Of a stretch of DNA of 64,000 nucleotides, positions 22,635 through 30,189 are shown piece by piece (positions within the stretch are counted from its first letter, which is position 1; each line of letters opens with the position of its first letter). Position numbers and translations under genes: made by a program. The notes under the pieces were generated by a model, which saw only the letters and a program-made list of their open reading frames with translations, ran no database searches and was not told the DNA's origin. Source of the DNA: Amycolatopsis aidingensis (GTDB taxonomy: Bacteria; Actinomycetota; Actinomycetes; Mycobacteriales; Pseudonocardiaceae); the NCBI RefSeq assembly GCF_018885265.1, contig NZ_CP076538.1, forward strand, positions 2,206,001 through 2,270,000, read 5' to 3'.

Positions 22635-24980
22635 ATGACCGCCGTGAGCATCGGCGTAGCGAGACCTGTGGCCTGGAAGCGTCTGCTGGTACCCGGCGCG
22701 TGGACCATCGTCGTCATCGGGTGGATTGCGGCGCTGCTCACGACCGGTTCGGCGGCCGGGGATGTGGCGCTGTGGTTGCTCGCCATCGGGCTGGGCGTCC
22801 TGCTGCCTGGTGTCGCGCTCGTGCGCGCGGTCCGTCCCGGCACCGCGCCGCTGATCGAGGACCTCGGGTGGGGCGCGGCCGCCGGATGCCTGGTGGCCAT
22901 GCTGGGCTGGGCGCTGGGCGTGGTCCTTCAGCTGAGCCTGCCGCCGTGGTTGTTCGGCCCGGTCATCGCCGGTGTTCTGGCCGCCGTACCGCGGACGCGC
23001 CATCGGGTGCTCGCCAAACCCGCGCCCGGTTGGGGACCTGCGGCGAACCTGACCATCGCCGGAGTCATGCTGGTGGTCGTCGGGTGGATGACCGTGGACT
23101 TCCTGCGGCTGCACCCGGTCGATCCCGGCCCATCGGGTAGTACCTACTACCCCGACATCGTTTTCCAGCTCGCCGTCGTAGGGCAGCTACGCCATTCCCT
23201 GGTGCTGGATTACCCGATGGTGGCCGGGGAGCTGTACTCCTACCAGTGGTTCCTGCACGCGGTACTGGCGCATCTGCTCGACGCGGGGGTAATGCCCTTC
23301 GACGGTGTGGCCAGGCTCGCCCCGGCCACGCTGATGCCCGCGGTGCTGCTGGTGGCGGCTGTCATCGCCGCCGGAATCGCCCGCCGCGTCGTGGCGGGAC
23401 CGATTGCCGCCGCGCTCCTCGGCGTCGTCGGTACCACGGTCGCCACCTGGAGCGTGGGTGGCAGCGCTCCGGCCATGATCCAGACCTATTGGTGGGCAAG
23501 CATCTCCACGGCGTTCGGCTGGCTGGTCTCGTTACCGGTCGCGGGTTGTGCCGTGGCCATCCTGCGCCGCGACAGCTCCACGGCCCCGACCCTGCTGTTC
23601 CTGCCGTTCGCCGCGCTGGCCGCCGGTGCCAAATCGACCAACCTGGTCGTACTGCTCGGTGGAGCGCTGCTGGCCTTCGCTTTCGTGCTCATCCGGCGCC
23701 GGCCGCTCCGCCCAGCGTTCCTGGTCCTTTCGGCCGTGGGCGGCACCCTGCTGGCGGCGTTGTTCACCATTTACAGCGCGGGAGGCAACGGGCTGAGACT
23801 CGATCCGCTCGGCCGGTTCGAACACCTCGCCGTGCGGCTGTTTCCCGGTCTCGCCGGCGCGACCGACGACGCCGCTGCCCTCGCCATCCCGGACATCGCC
23901 CCGATCGCCGTACTCACCGCCGTCCTGCTCTACTTCCTGCCGGTGCTACCCAGGCTGCTCGGGTTCGTCTTCCTCGCCCGCTGGGAATGGCGGGATGCGG
24001 CCAGTTGGTTCCTGCTCGGCACCGTCCTCGCCGGGGCCGTCGGCATACTGGCGTTCCGCCATCCCGGACAGAGCGAGGGCTTCTTCTTCCGGTCCGCCTT
24101 TCCGGTGGGTGTACTCGCCTCGGCGTGGGGCCTCGCGCTGGTGGTCGAGCGGGTGCGGCGGCTGCCATGGGTACGATTGGCCGCGGCCGGGGCCGTCGCG
24201 GGGTTGCTGCTCTCGGTCTTGGTCGCCTTGGCGGTACCGGTGTCGCCGCTTCCGCACTGGGAAGAAGCCTTCGGGCACGCCCCGTCCGCAGGCGAGATGA
24301 GCCCGCTGCGTCAGGTCGCGCACTACCTGTTCCCGCTCGGTGTGCTCTTCCTGCCCCTGCTCGCCCTGACGGTCGCAGGCTTACTGGCCCGCGCGCGGAA
24401 GGTCCCGCTCGCCATCGTGACGATCGGCGCGATACTCGGGACCGGGTTGCTCAGCACCGGCTTCTACCTGACGGGCGCCGTCCCCACCTACAGCCAGACA
24501 AGTGTGGCGAGCGCCGCCGGCCTGCGTATCACCCGAGACGACATAGCGGCAGGCAACTGGCTGGCGCGGCACACCGCCCCCGAGGACGTACTGGCCACCA
24601 ACCGGGTGTGCACCCAGGAGCAACCGACCGAGCAGCTGCCGGAGCCCTGCCAGGCCAAGACGTTCACGCTGTCCGCGCTCGCCGGGCGCACGGTGGAGGT
24701 CGCAGGCTGGGCGTACGCTTCACGGAACCTGGAGCGCGCGTGGGAGTCCACCGAGCGGTACACCATGCAGCCGTTCTGGGCACCGGAACGGCTGCGACGC
24801 GAGTTGCGGGCGTTCACCCATCCCAGCCGGGCGACCCTGCGCGCGCTGTCCGAAGCGGGCGTGCGCTGGCTGGTCGCGGACAAGCGTGGCGCCCCCACCG
24901 ACAGGGCCGCCCTCGACCGCCTCGCGACCCGGCGGCTGACCCTGGAGACGGTGACGGTCTGGGAGTTGCCCGCGAGGTGA
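22635..24980 (+). CDS. Polytopic membrane protein, GT39-like
   Basis: The 781-aa protein has a dozen or more hydrophobic segments from residue 18 to about 600, then a soluble tail of about 160 residues. An extracytoplasmic loop after the early helices ('YYPDIVFQLAVVGQLRHS', then 'YSYQWFLHAVLAHL') and the tail ('ITRDDIAAGNWLARHTAPEDVLATNRVC') resemble the lipid-linked-sugar glycosyltransferases of the GT39/GT-C fold seen in actinomycetes. The acidic D-E signature of protein O-mannosyltransferases is not clear. It follows the ferredoxin by 54 bases and may be in the same transcript. A GTG at 22644 is an alternative start. Confidence 0.7.
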   Translation: MTAVSIGVARPVAWKRLLVPGAWTIVVIGWIAALLTTGSAAGDVALWLLAIGLGVLLPGVALVRAVRPGTAPLIEDLGWGAAAGCLVAMLGWALGVVLQLSLPPWLFGPVIAGVLAAVPRTRHRVLAKPAPGWGPAANLTIAGVMLVVVGWMTVDFLRLHPVDPGPSGSTYYPDIVFQLAVVGQLRHSLVLDYPMVAGELYSYQWFLHAVLAHLLDAGVMPFDGVARLAPATLMPAVLLVAAVIAAGIARRVVAGPIAAALLGVVGTTVATWSVGGSAPAMIQTYWWASISTAFGWLVSLPVAGCAVAILRRDSSTAPTLLFLPFAALAAGAKSTNLVVLLGGALLAFAFVLIRRRPLRPAFLVLSAVGGTLLAALFTIYSAGGNGLRLDPLGRFEHLAVRLFPGLAGATDDAAALAIPDIAPIAVLTAVLLYFLPVLPRLLGFVFLARWEWRDAASWFLLGTVLAGAVGILAFRHPGQSEGFFFRSAFPVGVLASAWGLALVVERVRRLPWVRLAAAGAVAGLLLSVLVALAVPVSPLPHWEEAFGHAPSAGEMSPLRQVAHYLFPLGVLFLPLLALTVAGLLARARKVPLAIVTIGAILGTGLLSTGFYLTGAVPTYSQTSVASAAGLRITRDDIAAGNWLARHTAPEDVLATNRVCTQEQPTEQLPEPCQAKTFTLSALAGRTVEVAGWAYASRNLERAWESTERYTMQPFWAPERLRRELRAFTHPSRATLRALSEAGVRWLVADKRGAPTDRAALDRLATRRLTLETVTVWELPAR

Positions 24981-25026
24981 GGAGGACCGCCGCCGCGCGC
25001 TGCCGCGGGCGGGCTGCTGCTGGGGT

Positions 25027-26016
25027 TCAGCGGGAGGGTGCGGGATCCCGTACGCCGTGCTCGGTGACCACTGCGGTCACCAGGCCGGCCGGGGTGAGGT
25101 CGAAGGCGGGATTGAACACGGCCGCCCCTTCCGGGGTGACCCGCCGGTCCCCGAAGGTGGTCACCTCCTCGGCGGGTCGCTGTTCGATCTCGATCGCGGA
25201 GCCTTCCGGCAAGGATTGGTCCACAGTGGATTCCGGGGCGACCACGAGGAACGGAACCCGGTGCGCGGACGCGGCCAGCGCGAGGCCGTAGGTGCCGATC
25301 TTGTTCACCACGTCGCCGTTGGCCGCGATCCGGTCCGCGCCGACCAGCACGCAGTCGACCATGCCCTGCGCCATGGCCGTGGCGGCGGCGCCGTCCGGTA
25401 GCACCCGGTAGGCGATCCCGGCCTCGGCCAGCTCCCATGCGGTCAGTCGCGCCCCCTGCAGCAGTGGCCTGGTCTCGTCCACCAGCACCTCGCCGAGCGC
25501 GTCCCGCTCGGCCAGGTGCCACACCACGCCGAGTGCGGTACCCCAGGCCACGGTGGCGAGCCTGCCGCTGTTGCAGTGCGTGAGCAGCCGCAGCGGCCGC
25601 CGCCTGCAGCGCCGCAGCACCTCCTCGGCGGCATGGCCCGAGGCGAGCCGGTTGCCCCGCTCATCCTCGTCGAGCAGCTCCCGCGCCCTGGCCAGCACGG
25701 CCTCGGCACCCTCGGGCAGCGCCGCCAGCGCCTGCCGCACGCCCCAGCTCAGGTTGACCGCGGTGGGCCTGGCCTTGGCCAGCTGGTCGGCCGCGGCCCG
25801 TACCGATTCCTCGGTGGCCCCGGGAATCCGGGCGGCGAGGGCCGTGCCCAGCGCTCCGGCCGCGCCGAGGGCGGGCGCGCCCCGCACGGCGAGGCGCTGG
25901 ATCGCCGCGATCAGCTCCGCCACCGTGCCCAGGCGCAGGATCCGGTGGGTATGCGGGAGCGAGCACTGATCCACGATGACGATCTCGCCGTCGTCCCAGT
26001 CGATGGTGCGCTGCAC
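25027..26016 (-). CDS. mtnA: S-methyl-5-thioribose-1-phosphate isomerase
   Basis: From the GTG at 26016 (GGAG 8 bases upstream) the product is 329 aa, the family's usual size. MtnA converts methylthioribose 1-phosphate to methylthioribulose 1-phosphate in methionine salvage. Hallmarks: 'LRLGTVAELIAAIQRLAVRGAPALG', 'LLTHCNSGRLATVAWGTALGV' (the active Cys), 'DETRPLLQGARLTAWEL', 'VLVGADRIAANGDVVNKIGTYGLAL' with the active Asp, and 'FNPAFDLTPAGLVTAVVTEHGV'. Other salvage genes are not adjacent. It is divergent from a RidA-family gene. Confidence 0.92.
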   Translation of the reverse strand: MQRTIDWDDGEIVIVDQCSLPHTHRILRLGTVAELIAAIQRLAVRGAPALGAAGALGTALAARIPGATEESVRAAADQLAKARPTAVNLSWGVRQALAALPEGAEAVLARARELLDEDERGNRLASGHAAEEVLRRCRRRPLRLLTHCNSGRLATVAWGTALGVVWHLAERDALGEVLVDETRPLLQGARLTAWELAEAGIAYRVLPDGAAATAMAQGMVDCVLVGADRIAANGDVVNKIGTYGLALAASAHRVPFLVVAPESTVDQSLPEGSAIEIEQRPAEEVTTFGDRRVTPEGAAVFNPAFDLTPAGLVTAVVTEHGVRDPAPSR

Positions 26017-26085
26017 TGCGAGTCTCCTGATCGGTCGAGGGTTATCCGGTTGACGCCGGTGGCCCGCGGCGGTTGTATCGGAGCC

Positions 26086-26508
26086 GTGCCCGTGACCCGA
26101 CACAACCCCACTGACCTGCACGCCACCTCCGGTTATCACCACGTCACCATCGTCGAGGGCCGGCGTCTGGTGCTGCTGGCCGGGCAGTGCCCGCTGGCCG
26201 CGGACGCCGACCCGGACTCCGCCGATGCCGTCACCGGTCCCGGCGACCTGGACGTCCAGATCGGTCAGGTGGCCACCAATACGTCTATCGCGTTGCGTGC
26301 CGCCGGCGCCACCCCGGCGGATGTGGTTCGTGCCGTGCTCTACGTCGCCAGCCCGGATCCGGCCGTACTCGGCACGGCATGGGACCGGTTCCTGGCCTCG
26401 CCGATCGGGCCCGCCTTCCACTCGGCGGGGACGGTGGTCGGCGTGACCTGCCTCGGCTACCCCGGGCAGCTGGTCGAGCTGGACGTCACCGCCGCGGTCG
26501 AGAGCTGA
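26086..26508 (+). CDS. RidA-family (YjgF) deaminase-like protein
   Basis: The product is 140 aa from GTG 26086, or 138 aa from GTG 26092. It has the trimeric RidA layout: 'LLAGQCPLAAD', 'DLDVQIGQVATNTSIALRAAGATPADVVRAVLYV', and a C-terminal 'CLGYPGQLVELDVTAAVE'. RidA proteins hydrolyse reactive enamine/imine intermediates. The catalytic Arg of the classical type ('R' in 'SxxPxxR') is not evident here, so an imine-deaminase role is uncertain. TTGACG (26050-26055) and TGTATC (26074-26079) place a start point on the first GTG (leaderless); GGAG 8 bases before the second GTG favours that one instead. Confidence 0.8.
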   Translation: MPVTRHNPTDLHATSGYHHVTIVEGRRLVLLAGQCPLAADADPDSADAVTGPGDLDVQIGQVATNTSIALRAAGATPADVVRAVLYVASPDPAVLGTAWDRFLASPIGPAFHSAGTVVGVTCLGYPGQLVELDVTAAVES

Positions 26509-26515
26509 CCCGCGC

Positions 26516-27412
26516 TCAGCGCGCGAAGGCTCGCTCGATGACCTCGGCCACCACCGCGGCCTGGCTGCCGTCGGGGTCCAGGTCCGGGTCGAACACGGTC
26601 AGCTCGAAGCCGACGGCGCCGGGAAGGTCCAGTAGCCCGCGCAACAGTGCCACCAGGGTGTCCACATCCAGCCCGCCGGGGTCCGGACTGTCCACTGCGG
26701 ACACGATGGCGGGGTCCAGCACGTCGATGTCGACATGGACCCAGAAGCCGTCCAGGCCGGGGCGGGTGAGCGTTTCGGTGGCCAGTGCCAGCGCTTCCGC
26801 GGTGCCGGCGGCCATGATCCGCTGGCTGGGCACGCCCCGGATGCCCGCGGCGGCGGTCTCCACCGACTCCTCCTCGCGGGCACCGAGCAGCACCACATCG
26901 GAGTCGGCCACATAGGGCCGCAACCCGTCCAGGTCGGTCAGCTCGGCCGCGCCCCGCCCGGTGGCCAGTGCGAGGCACTCGCCCGCGGCCGCCGAGCCCG
27001 CGGTCGGCGCGATCCCGGGGTGGCGGAAGTCGTCGTGCCCGTCCAGATAGGCAAGGCCGTAGCGGCCCCTGCGGCGCAGGGCGAGTGCGGCACCCAGCAC
27101 GATCGAGCAGTCCCCGCCCAGTACCACGGGGAAACCGTTGCGCCCGTGGATACGGTCGATCCGCGCGGCCAGTCGCCTGCTGTACTCGGCGATACCCGCG
27201 GCGTTGCGCACGCCGTGGCCCTGTTCCCATGCCGGGTGGTAGCGGGCCGGGGTGAGTACCCCGGCCTCGGTGGCGCCGAGCCTGCGCAGCAGGTCGTTGT
27301 CCCGCAACGCCCCCGGCGCCTTGTAGCAGCCGGGAACCGTGCCATCGGCGGGTGGCCGCAGGCCGAGGTTCGACGGGGCGTCCAGCAGCATCAGCTCGCG
27401 TCCCGCGTTCAT
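26516..27412 (-). CDS. Arginase/agmatinase-family hydrolase
   Basis: The 298-aa product has the ureohydrolase fold. Metal-ligand motifs are GGDCS (where arginase has GGDHS), LDGHDDF (family DAHxD) and HVDIDVLDP (family SxDxDxxDP). The second and third are intact apart from a Gly; the first has Cys in place of the usual His ligand. Related actinomycete proteins with GGDCS are known to me, so it need not be inactive, but the substrate (arginine, agmatine, formiminoglutamate or other guanidine) is unclear. The ATG overlaps the stop of the methyltransferase gene (ATGA), so it is translationally coupled to it. Confidence 0.85.
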   Translation of the reverse strand: MNAGRELMLLDAPSNLGLRPPADGTVPGCYKAPGALRDNDLLRRLGATEAGVLTPARYHPAWEQGHGVRNAAGIAEYSRRLAARIDRIHGRNGFPVVLGGDCSIVLGAALALRRRGRYGLAYLDGHDDFRHPGIAPTAGSAAAGECLALATGRGAAELTDLDGLRPYVADSDVVLLGAREEESVETAAAGIRGVPSQRIMAAGTAEALALATETLTRPGLDGFWVHVDIDVLDPAIVSAVDSPDPGGLDVDTLVALLRGLLDLPGAVGFELTVFDPDLDPDGSQAAVVAEVIERAFAR

Positions 27413-28185
27413 CGCGGCGCCCCGGCGGTACCGGCCACGACCTGGGTCACCCCGGCGTGGTGCTCGGTGATCTGGGTGAACCCGCGGGCCCGGAGCCGGT
27501 CCGCTATCTCCCCACGGTCGAACATCCGGATCCCGGTGACGAAGCCGAACCCGTCGGATACCACCCGCGCCGGCAGCCACGGGTGCCGCGCGCTGGTGAA
27601 GATCGCCACCCTGCCGCCGGGTCGCAGCGTCGCGGCGAACGAGTCCAGGGCGGCCTCCGGGTCGGCGAACAGGTGCAGTGCCGCGAAGCAGCAGATTGCG
27701 TCCACTGTGGATGATTGGAACGGGAGTGCGGTGGCGTCGGCACGGACGAACGCCACCGATTCCGGAAGGTTCTCCGCCGCTACGGCCCTGCCGAGCATCT
27801 GCCGCGAACCGTCCAGCCCGATGGCGAGGCCGTCGGTGCCGACGGCCTCGCCGAAGGCGCGGGTGAACCGGCCGGTGCCGCAGGCTACGTCCAGCACCGT
27901 CTTTCCCGGTGCGAGCGCGAGCAGTTCGGTGGCCATGGTGACCTCGCCCGCCATGCTCGGCCCGCGGAAACCTTTGGCCGCGGCACCGAACGCGGGGCGC
28001 CAGTAGCGTTCGTACACCCTGGTCACCGCCTCGATACGCATCAGCCGTTGGGCCAGCCCGGTTGGCGGCCCGGCCTGGGCTGCCCCGCCAAGCAGATCGA
28101 CGATGCCGCTGTCCGGTTCCGGCCCGGAGACCGGTTCGGCCAGCAACTCCAGCAGTCGCGACCGGGCACGAGGGTTCGTCGGCAC
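27409..28185 (-). CDS. Class I SAM-dependent methyltransferase
   Basis: From GTG 28185 (AAAGGAG upstream) the product is 258 aa. Motif I is 'VLDVACGTGRFTRAF', motif II region 'GLDGSRQML', motif IV 'AICCFAALHLFADPEAAL', and 'LRPGGRVAIFTSA' follows, as in UbiE/Methyltransf_11 enzymes acting on small molecules. It is 37 bases downstream of the Erm-type gene and overlaps the arginase-family gene by 4 bases. Substrate unknown. Confidence 0.85.
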   Translation of the reverse strand: MPTNPRARSRLLELLAEPVSGPEPDSGIVDLLGGAAQAGPPTGLAQRLMRIEAVTRVYERYWRPAFGAAAKGFRGPSMAGEVTMATELLALAPGKTVLDVACGTGRFTRAFGEAVGTDGLAIGLDGSRQMLGRAVAAENLPESVAFVRADATALPFQSSTVDAICCFAALHLFADPEAALDSFAATLRPGGRVAIFTSARHPWLPARVVSDGFGFVTGIRMFDRGEIADRLRARGFTQITEHHAGVTQVVAGTAGAPR

Positions 28186-28222
28186 CTTCCGCTCCTTTCG
28201 GTTCGCTGCCGGCCAGTATGCG

Positions 28223-29095
28223 TCATGATCGCCCCCGGCGTCTGCGTCCCGGCGCGGTACGGTCGGCGGCGCGAAGCTCCCGGGGCAACCTCGGCCAGTG
28301 CAGCGCGGGATCCGCGGCGAGCCGCCGCGCGAGTGCCGCCCACCGCCGGGCGGGCACCGTGCCAGCCGGTTCGTTCGGCGAGATCCCGCAGGCCTGCAAC
28401 GGGCCACGGATCTTGCGCCCGGCGAGTGCCGCCGCGACCGCGGTGCGTGCCGGGCCGCGCGGATCCCGGTAGGCGGCGCCGAGCAGTGTCCACAGCGCCG
28501 TTTCGGCCCGCAGGCCGAGGTTGCGGCCGCGGATGGCGAGCACGGCCGAGTCCACGCTTGGCACCGGCCGGAAGCAGCGGGCCGGGACCCTGCGGACGAG
28601 TTCGAGCTCGAACCGGGCCGCCCACCATGCCTGTTCCCGGTTGCGTGGCACGGTACGGGCCAGCCGCTTGGCGAAGCCCCATTCCACGATCAACGCGGCC
28701 CGCCGCAGCGGGGTCGGGCAGGGGTGCAGCAGCCTGCGCAGCAATGCGGAGGACACCGCGTACGGGATACTCGCCACCACGGCGAACTCCTTGCGTGGCA
28801 ACGGAACGGTGCGCAGGTCGTCGGTCACCACCCGGAGGTTGTGGTGACCGTCCAGCCGGTTGCTGAGTTTGCGGGCGAAGGCGGGATCGCGTTCCACGGC
28901 GATCACCTTCGCCCCGGTCCGCACCAGGGGAGCGGTGATGGCGCCTGGTCCCGCGCCGAGATCGAGCACCAGATCGGCCGGGCCGACCGGGCAGGATTCG
29001 AGCAGGCTGTGCACGACCTCGCGGGCGGCGAGGAAATGCACCCCGGACGGGTTCGGCGCGGTCGGAAAGGAAGAGGAGAGCCCTGAACTGGGCAT
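28223..29095 (-). CDS. Erm-type 23S rRNA adenine N6-methyltransferase
   Basis: The 290-aa product belongs to the KsgA/Erm family; Erm enzymes methylate A2058 of 23S rRNA and give macrolide-lincosamide-streptogramin B resistance. Visible: 'GVHFLAAREVVHSLL', motif I 'LVLDLGAGPGAITAPLVRTGAKVIAVERDP', 'VTDDLRTVPLP', catalytic motif IV 'ASIPYAVSSALLRRLL', and 'VPARCFRPVPSVDSAVL'. Motif IV has Ser where many Erms have Asn; actinomycete ErmE has AIPY, so this is within the family's range. The C-terminus is basic (RRRRGRS). The ATG at 29095 has GTGGAG 7 bases upstream. A 19-codon ORF and stem-loops precede it, as in inducible erm genes. Confidence 0.88.
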   Translation of the reverse strand: MPSSGLSSSFPTAPNPSGVHFLAAREVVHSLLESCPVGPADLVLDLGAGPGAITAPLVRTGAKVIAVERDPAFARKLSNRLDGHHNLRVVTDDLRTVPLPRKEFAVVASIPYAVSSALLRRLLHPCPTPLRRAALIVEWGFAKRLARTVPRNREQAWWAARFELELVRRVPARCFRPVPSVDSAVLAIRGRNLGLRAETALWTLLGAAYRDPRGPARTAVAAALAGRKIRGPLQACGISPNEPAGTVPARRWAALARRLAADPALHWPRLPRELRAADRTAPGRRRRGRS

Positions 29096-29123
29096 GGTTC
29101 GACTCCACGTCATGAGCGAGGGA

Positions 29124-29260
29124 GCGCGCGGAGAAACGCGCGCATGGACGGTCATGACGCAGCGGCCGAAGCCGGTAAGGAAGAAAGAGACGGCCGACGC
29201 CCGAACCTAGCGAGAAAGAGGAGGCGTCAGCGGTCGAGAAGAATCAGTCAGCCGCTGCGT
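29124..29260 (-). promoter_or_regulatory. Attenuator-like leader of the erm-type gene
   Basis: Between leader peptide and erm start the sequence can form several stems. ACGCAGCGGC just after the leader stop (top strand 29251-29260) pairs perfectly with 29157-29166. GGCGTC (29223-29228) pairs with GACGCC (29196-29201) inside it. A 7-bp stem of alternating GC (29124-29130 with 29137-29143) sits 28 bases before the start codon. The leader's own CGCGCGG (end of the Ala-Arg codons) could pair with the same GC-rich arm instead. Such alternatives are the hallmark of erm attenuation; mode (translation or transcription) is not decided. Confidence 0.55.
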
Positions 29261-29320
29261 TCAGGCGAGCCGCAGCCGGGGCCGCGCGTACGCCACGCAG
29301 AAGCAGGACAATGTTCCCAT
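29261..29320 (-). CDS. 19-aa leader peptide of the erm-type gene
   Basis: The ORF reads MGTLSCFCVAYARPRLRLA and stops 165 bases before the erm start. Its RPRLR run contains two overlapping Arg-x-Arg motifs. Arg/Lys-x-Arg/Lys is the known macrolide-dependent ribosome arrest motif, as in the ErmD leader (MRLR). The hexamer TACGGT lies 6 bases before the ATG, so the transcript may start at the ATG itself. Position, arrest motif and following stems agree; function is inferred. Confidence 0.6.
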   Translation of the reverse strand: MGTLSCFCVAYARPRLRLA

Positions 29321-29326
29321 GGCCCC

Positions 29327-29332
29327 ACCGTA
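29327..29332 (-). promoter_or_regulatory. -10-like hexamer of the erm leader transcript
   Basis: TACGGT (bottom strand) ends 6 bases before the leader ATG at 29320. No consensus -35 is seen, which would fit activation by a regulator such as WhiB7, but no WhiB7-type AT-rich element was identified with confidence. Confidence 0.35.
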
Positions 29333-29390
29333 ACACAGGGACACCCGTCCCCGCGGTCGCAGGCGAACCGGCATGTGGTGAGCTGCACAC

Positions 29391-30110
29391 GTGGAGCAGA
29401 CCGACGAGGACGGAATCTGGAAGCTGTTCGAAACGCAGCCGGAAACCTCGGTGTCCATCGTGGCGGTGACCGGTGCGGCGGCGTTGCTGCTGGTGCTGTC
29501 CGGCTCGCCGTGGCGGCTGGCGCGCCATGTCGTGACCATCGTGCACGAGGCAGGGCATGCGCTGGTGGCCGTCCTGGTCGGCCGCCGGTTGCGGGGCATC
29601 CGGTTGCATTCGGACACCTCCGGCGTGACCGTGTCGCGGGGCAAGCCAAGCGGCCCCGGCATGGTGCTCACCACGCTGGCAGGCTATCCGGCACCCGCCC
29701 TGCTGGGGGTGCTGTTCGCGGTGCTGCTGTCCTCTGGCTGGATGGCCATCCTGCTCGGTATCGCGGCGGCGTTGCTGCTGGGCGTGCTGGTGATGGTGCG
29801 CAACGCCTACGGGGTGTTCGCCGTGGTGGCCTCCGCGGCGGTGCTGGCCGGGGTCGCGCTGCTCGCTCCGCCGGCCGTGCAGGCCGCGTTCGTCTACGTG
29901 ATGACCTGGTTCCTGTTGTTCGGCGGGATACGTCCGGTGTTCGAACTGCAGCTCAAGCGCCGCCGGGGGGCCGCAAGGGACTCCGATGCCGACCAGCTGG
30001 CACGGTTGACCGGGGTGCCAGCGGCCCTGTGGGTGCTGATCCTCGCGGTGCTCACGGTGACCTGCCTGATCGTGGGTGGAAGCCTGCTGATCGAACCCGT
30101 CGCGCGCTGA
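29391..30110 (+). CDS. M50B-like membrane metalloprotease-family protein
   Basis: The 239-aa protein has about six hydrophobic segments and a zinc-site motif 'VTIVHEAGHALVAVLVGR' (HExxH, residues about 52-56) in an early helix. The segment 'IRLHSDTSGVTVSRGKPSG' after it is typical of the peptidase M50B-like family of actinomycete membrane proteins. A later family motif with a third ligand (N/D-P-D-G) is not obvious, so protease activity is not assured. It is divergent from the erm leader and about 80 bases ahead of the ProA-like gene. Confidence 0.8.
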   Translation: MEQTDEDGIWKLFETQPETSVSIVAVTGAAALLLVLSGSPWRLARHVVTIVHEAGHALVAVLVGRRLRGIRLHSDTSGVTVSRGKPSGPGMVLTTLAGYPAPALLGVLFAVLLSSGWMAILLGIAAALLLGVLVMVRNAYGVFAVVASAAVLAGVALLAPPAVQAAFVYVMTWFLLFGGIRPVFELQLKRRRGAARDSDADQLARLTGVPAALWVLILAVLTVTCLIVGGSLLIEPVAR

Positions 30111-30189
30111 GACCGGCTGCACGGCCAGGCCGCCATTGCGGCACACTGGGACCCCGCGAGGCAGTTGGACGGGGCGAGAAGGGCACTGT

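Noticed and set aside
20424..23114. A single 896-codon frame on the bottom strand
   Set aside because: Only the part from 21026 down is a real TetR gene; the rest lies antisense to P450, ferredoxin and membrane-protein genes and has no motif.
24989..25012. GC-rich imperfect hairpin after the membrane protein gene
   Set aside because: Pairing is interrupted and of the kind expected by chance in this composition.
29090..29110. GGTTCGACTCC, resembling a tRNA T-arm
   Set aside because: No acceptor, D or anticodon stems around it; it is the erm start region.
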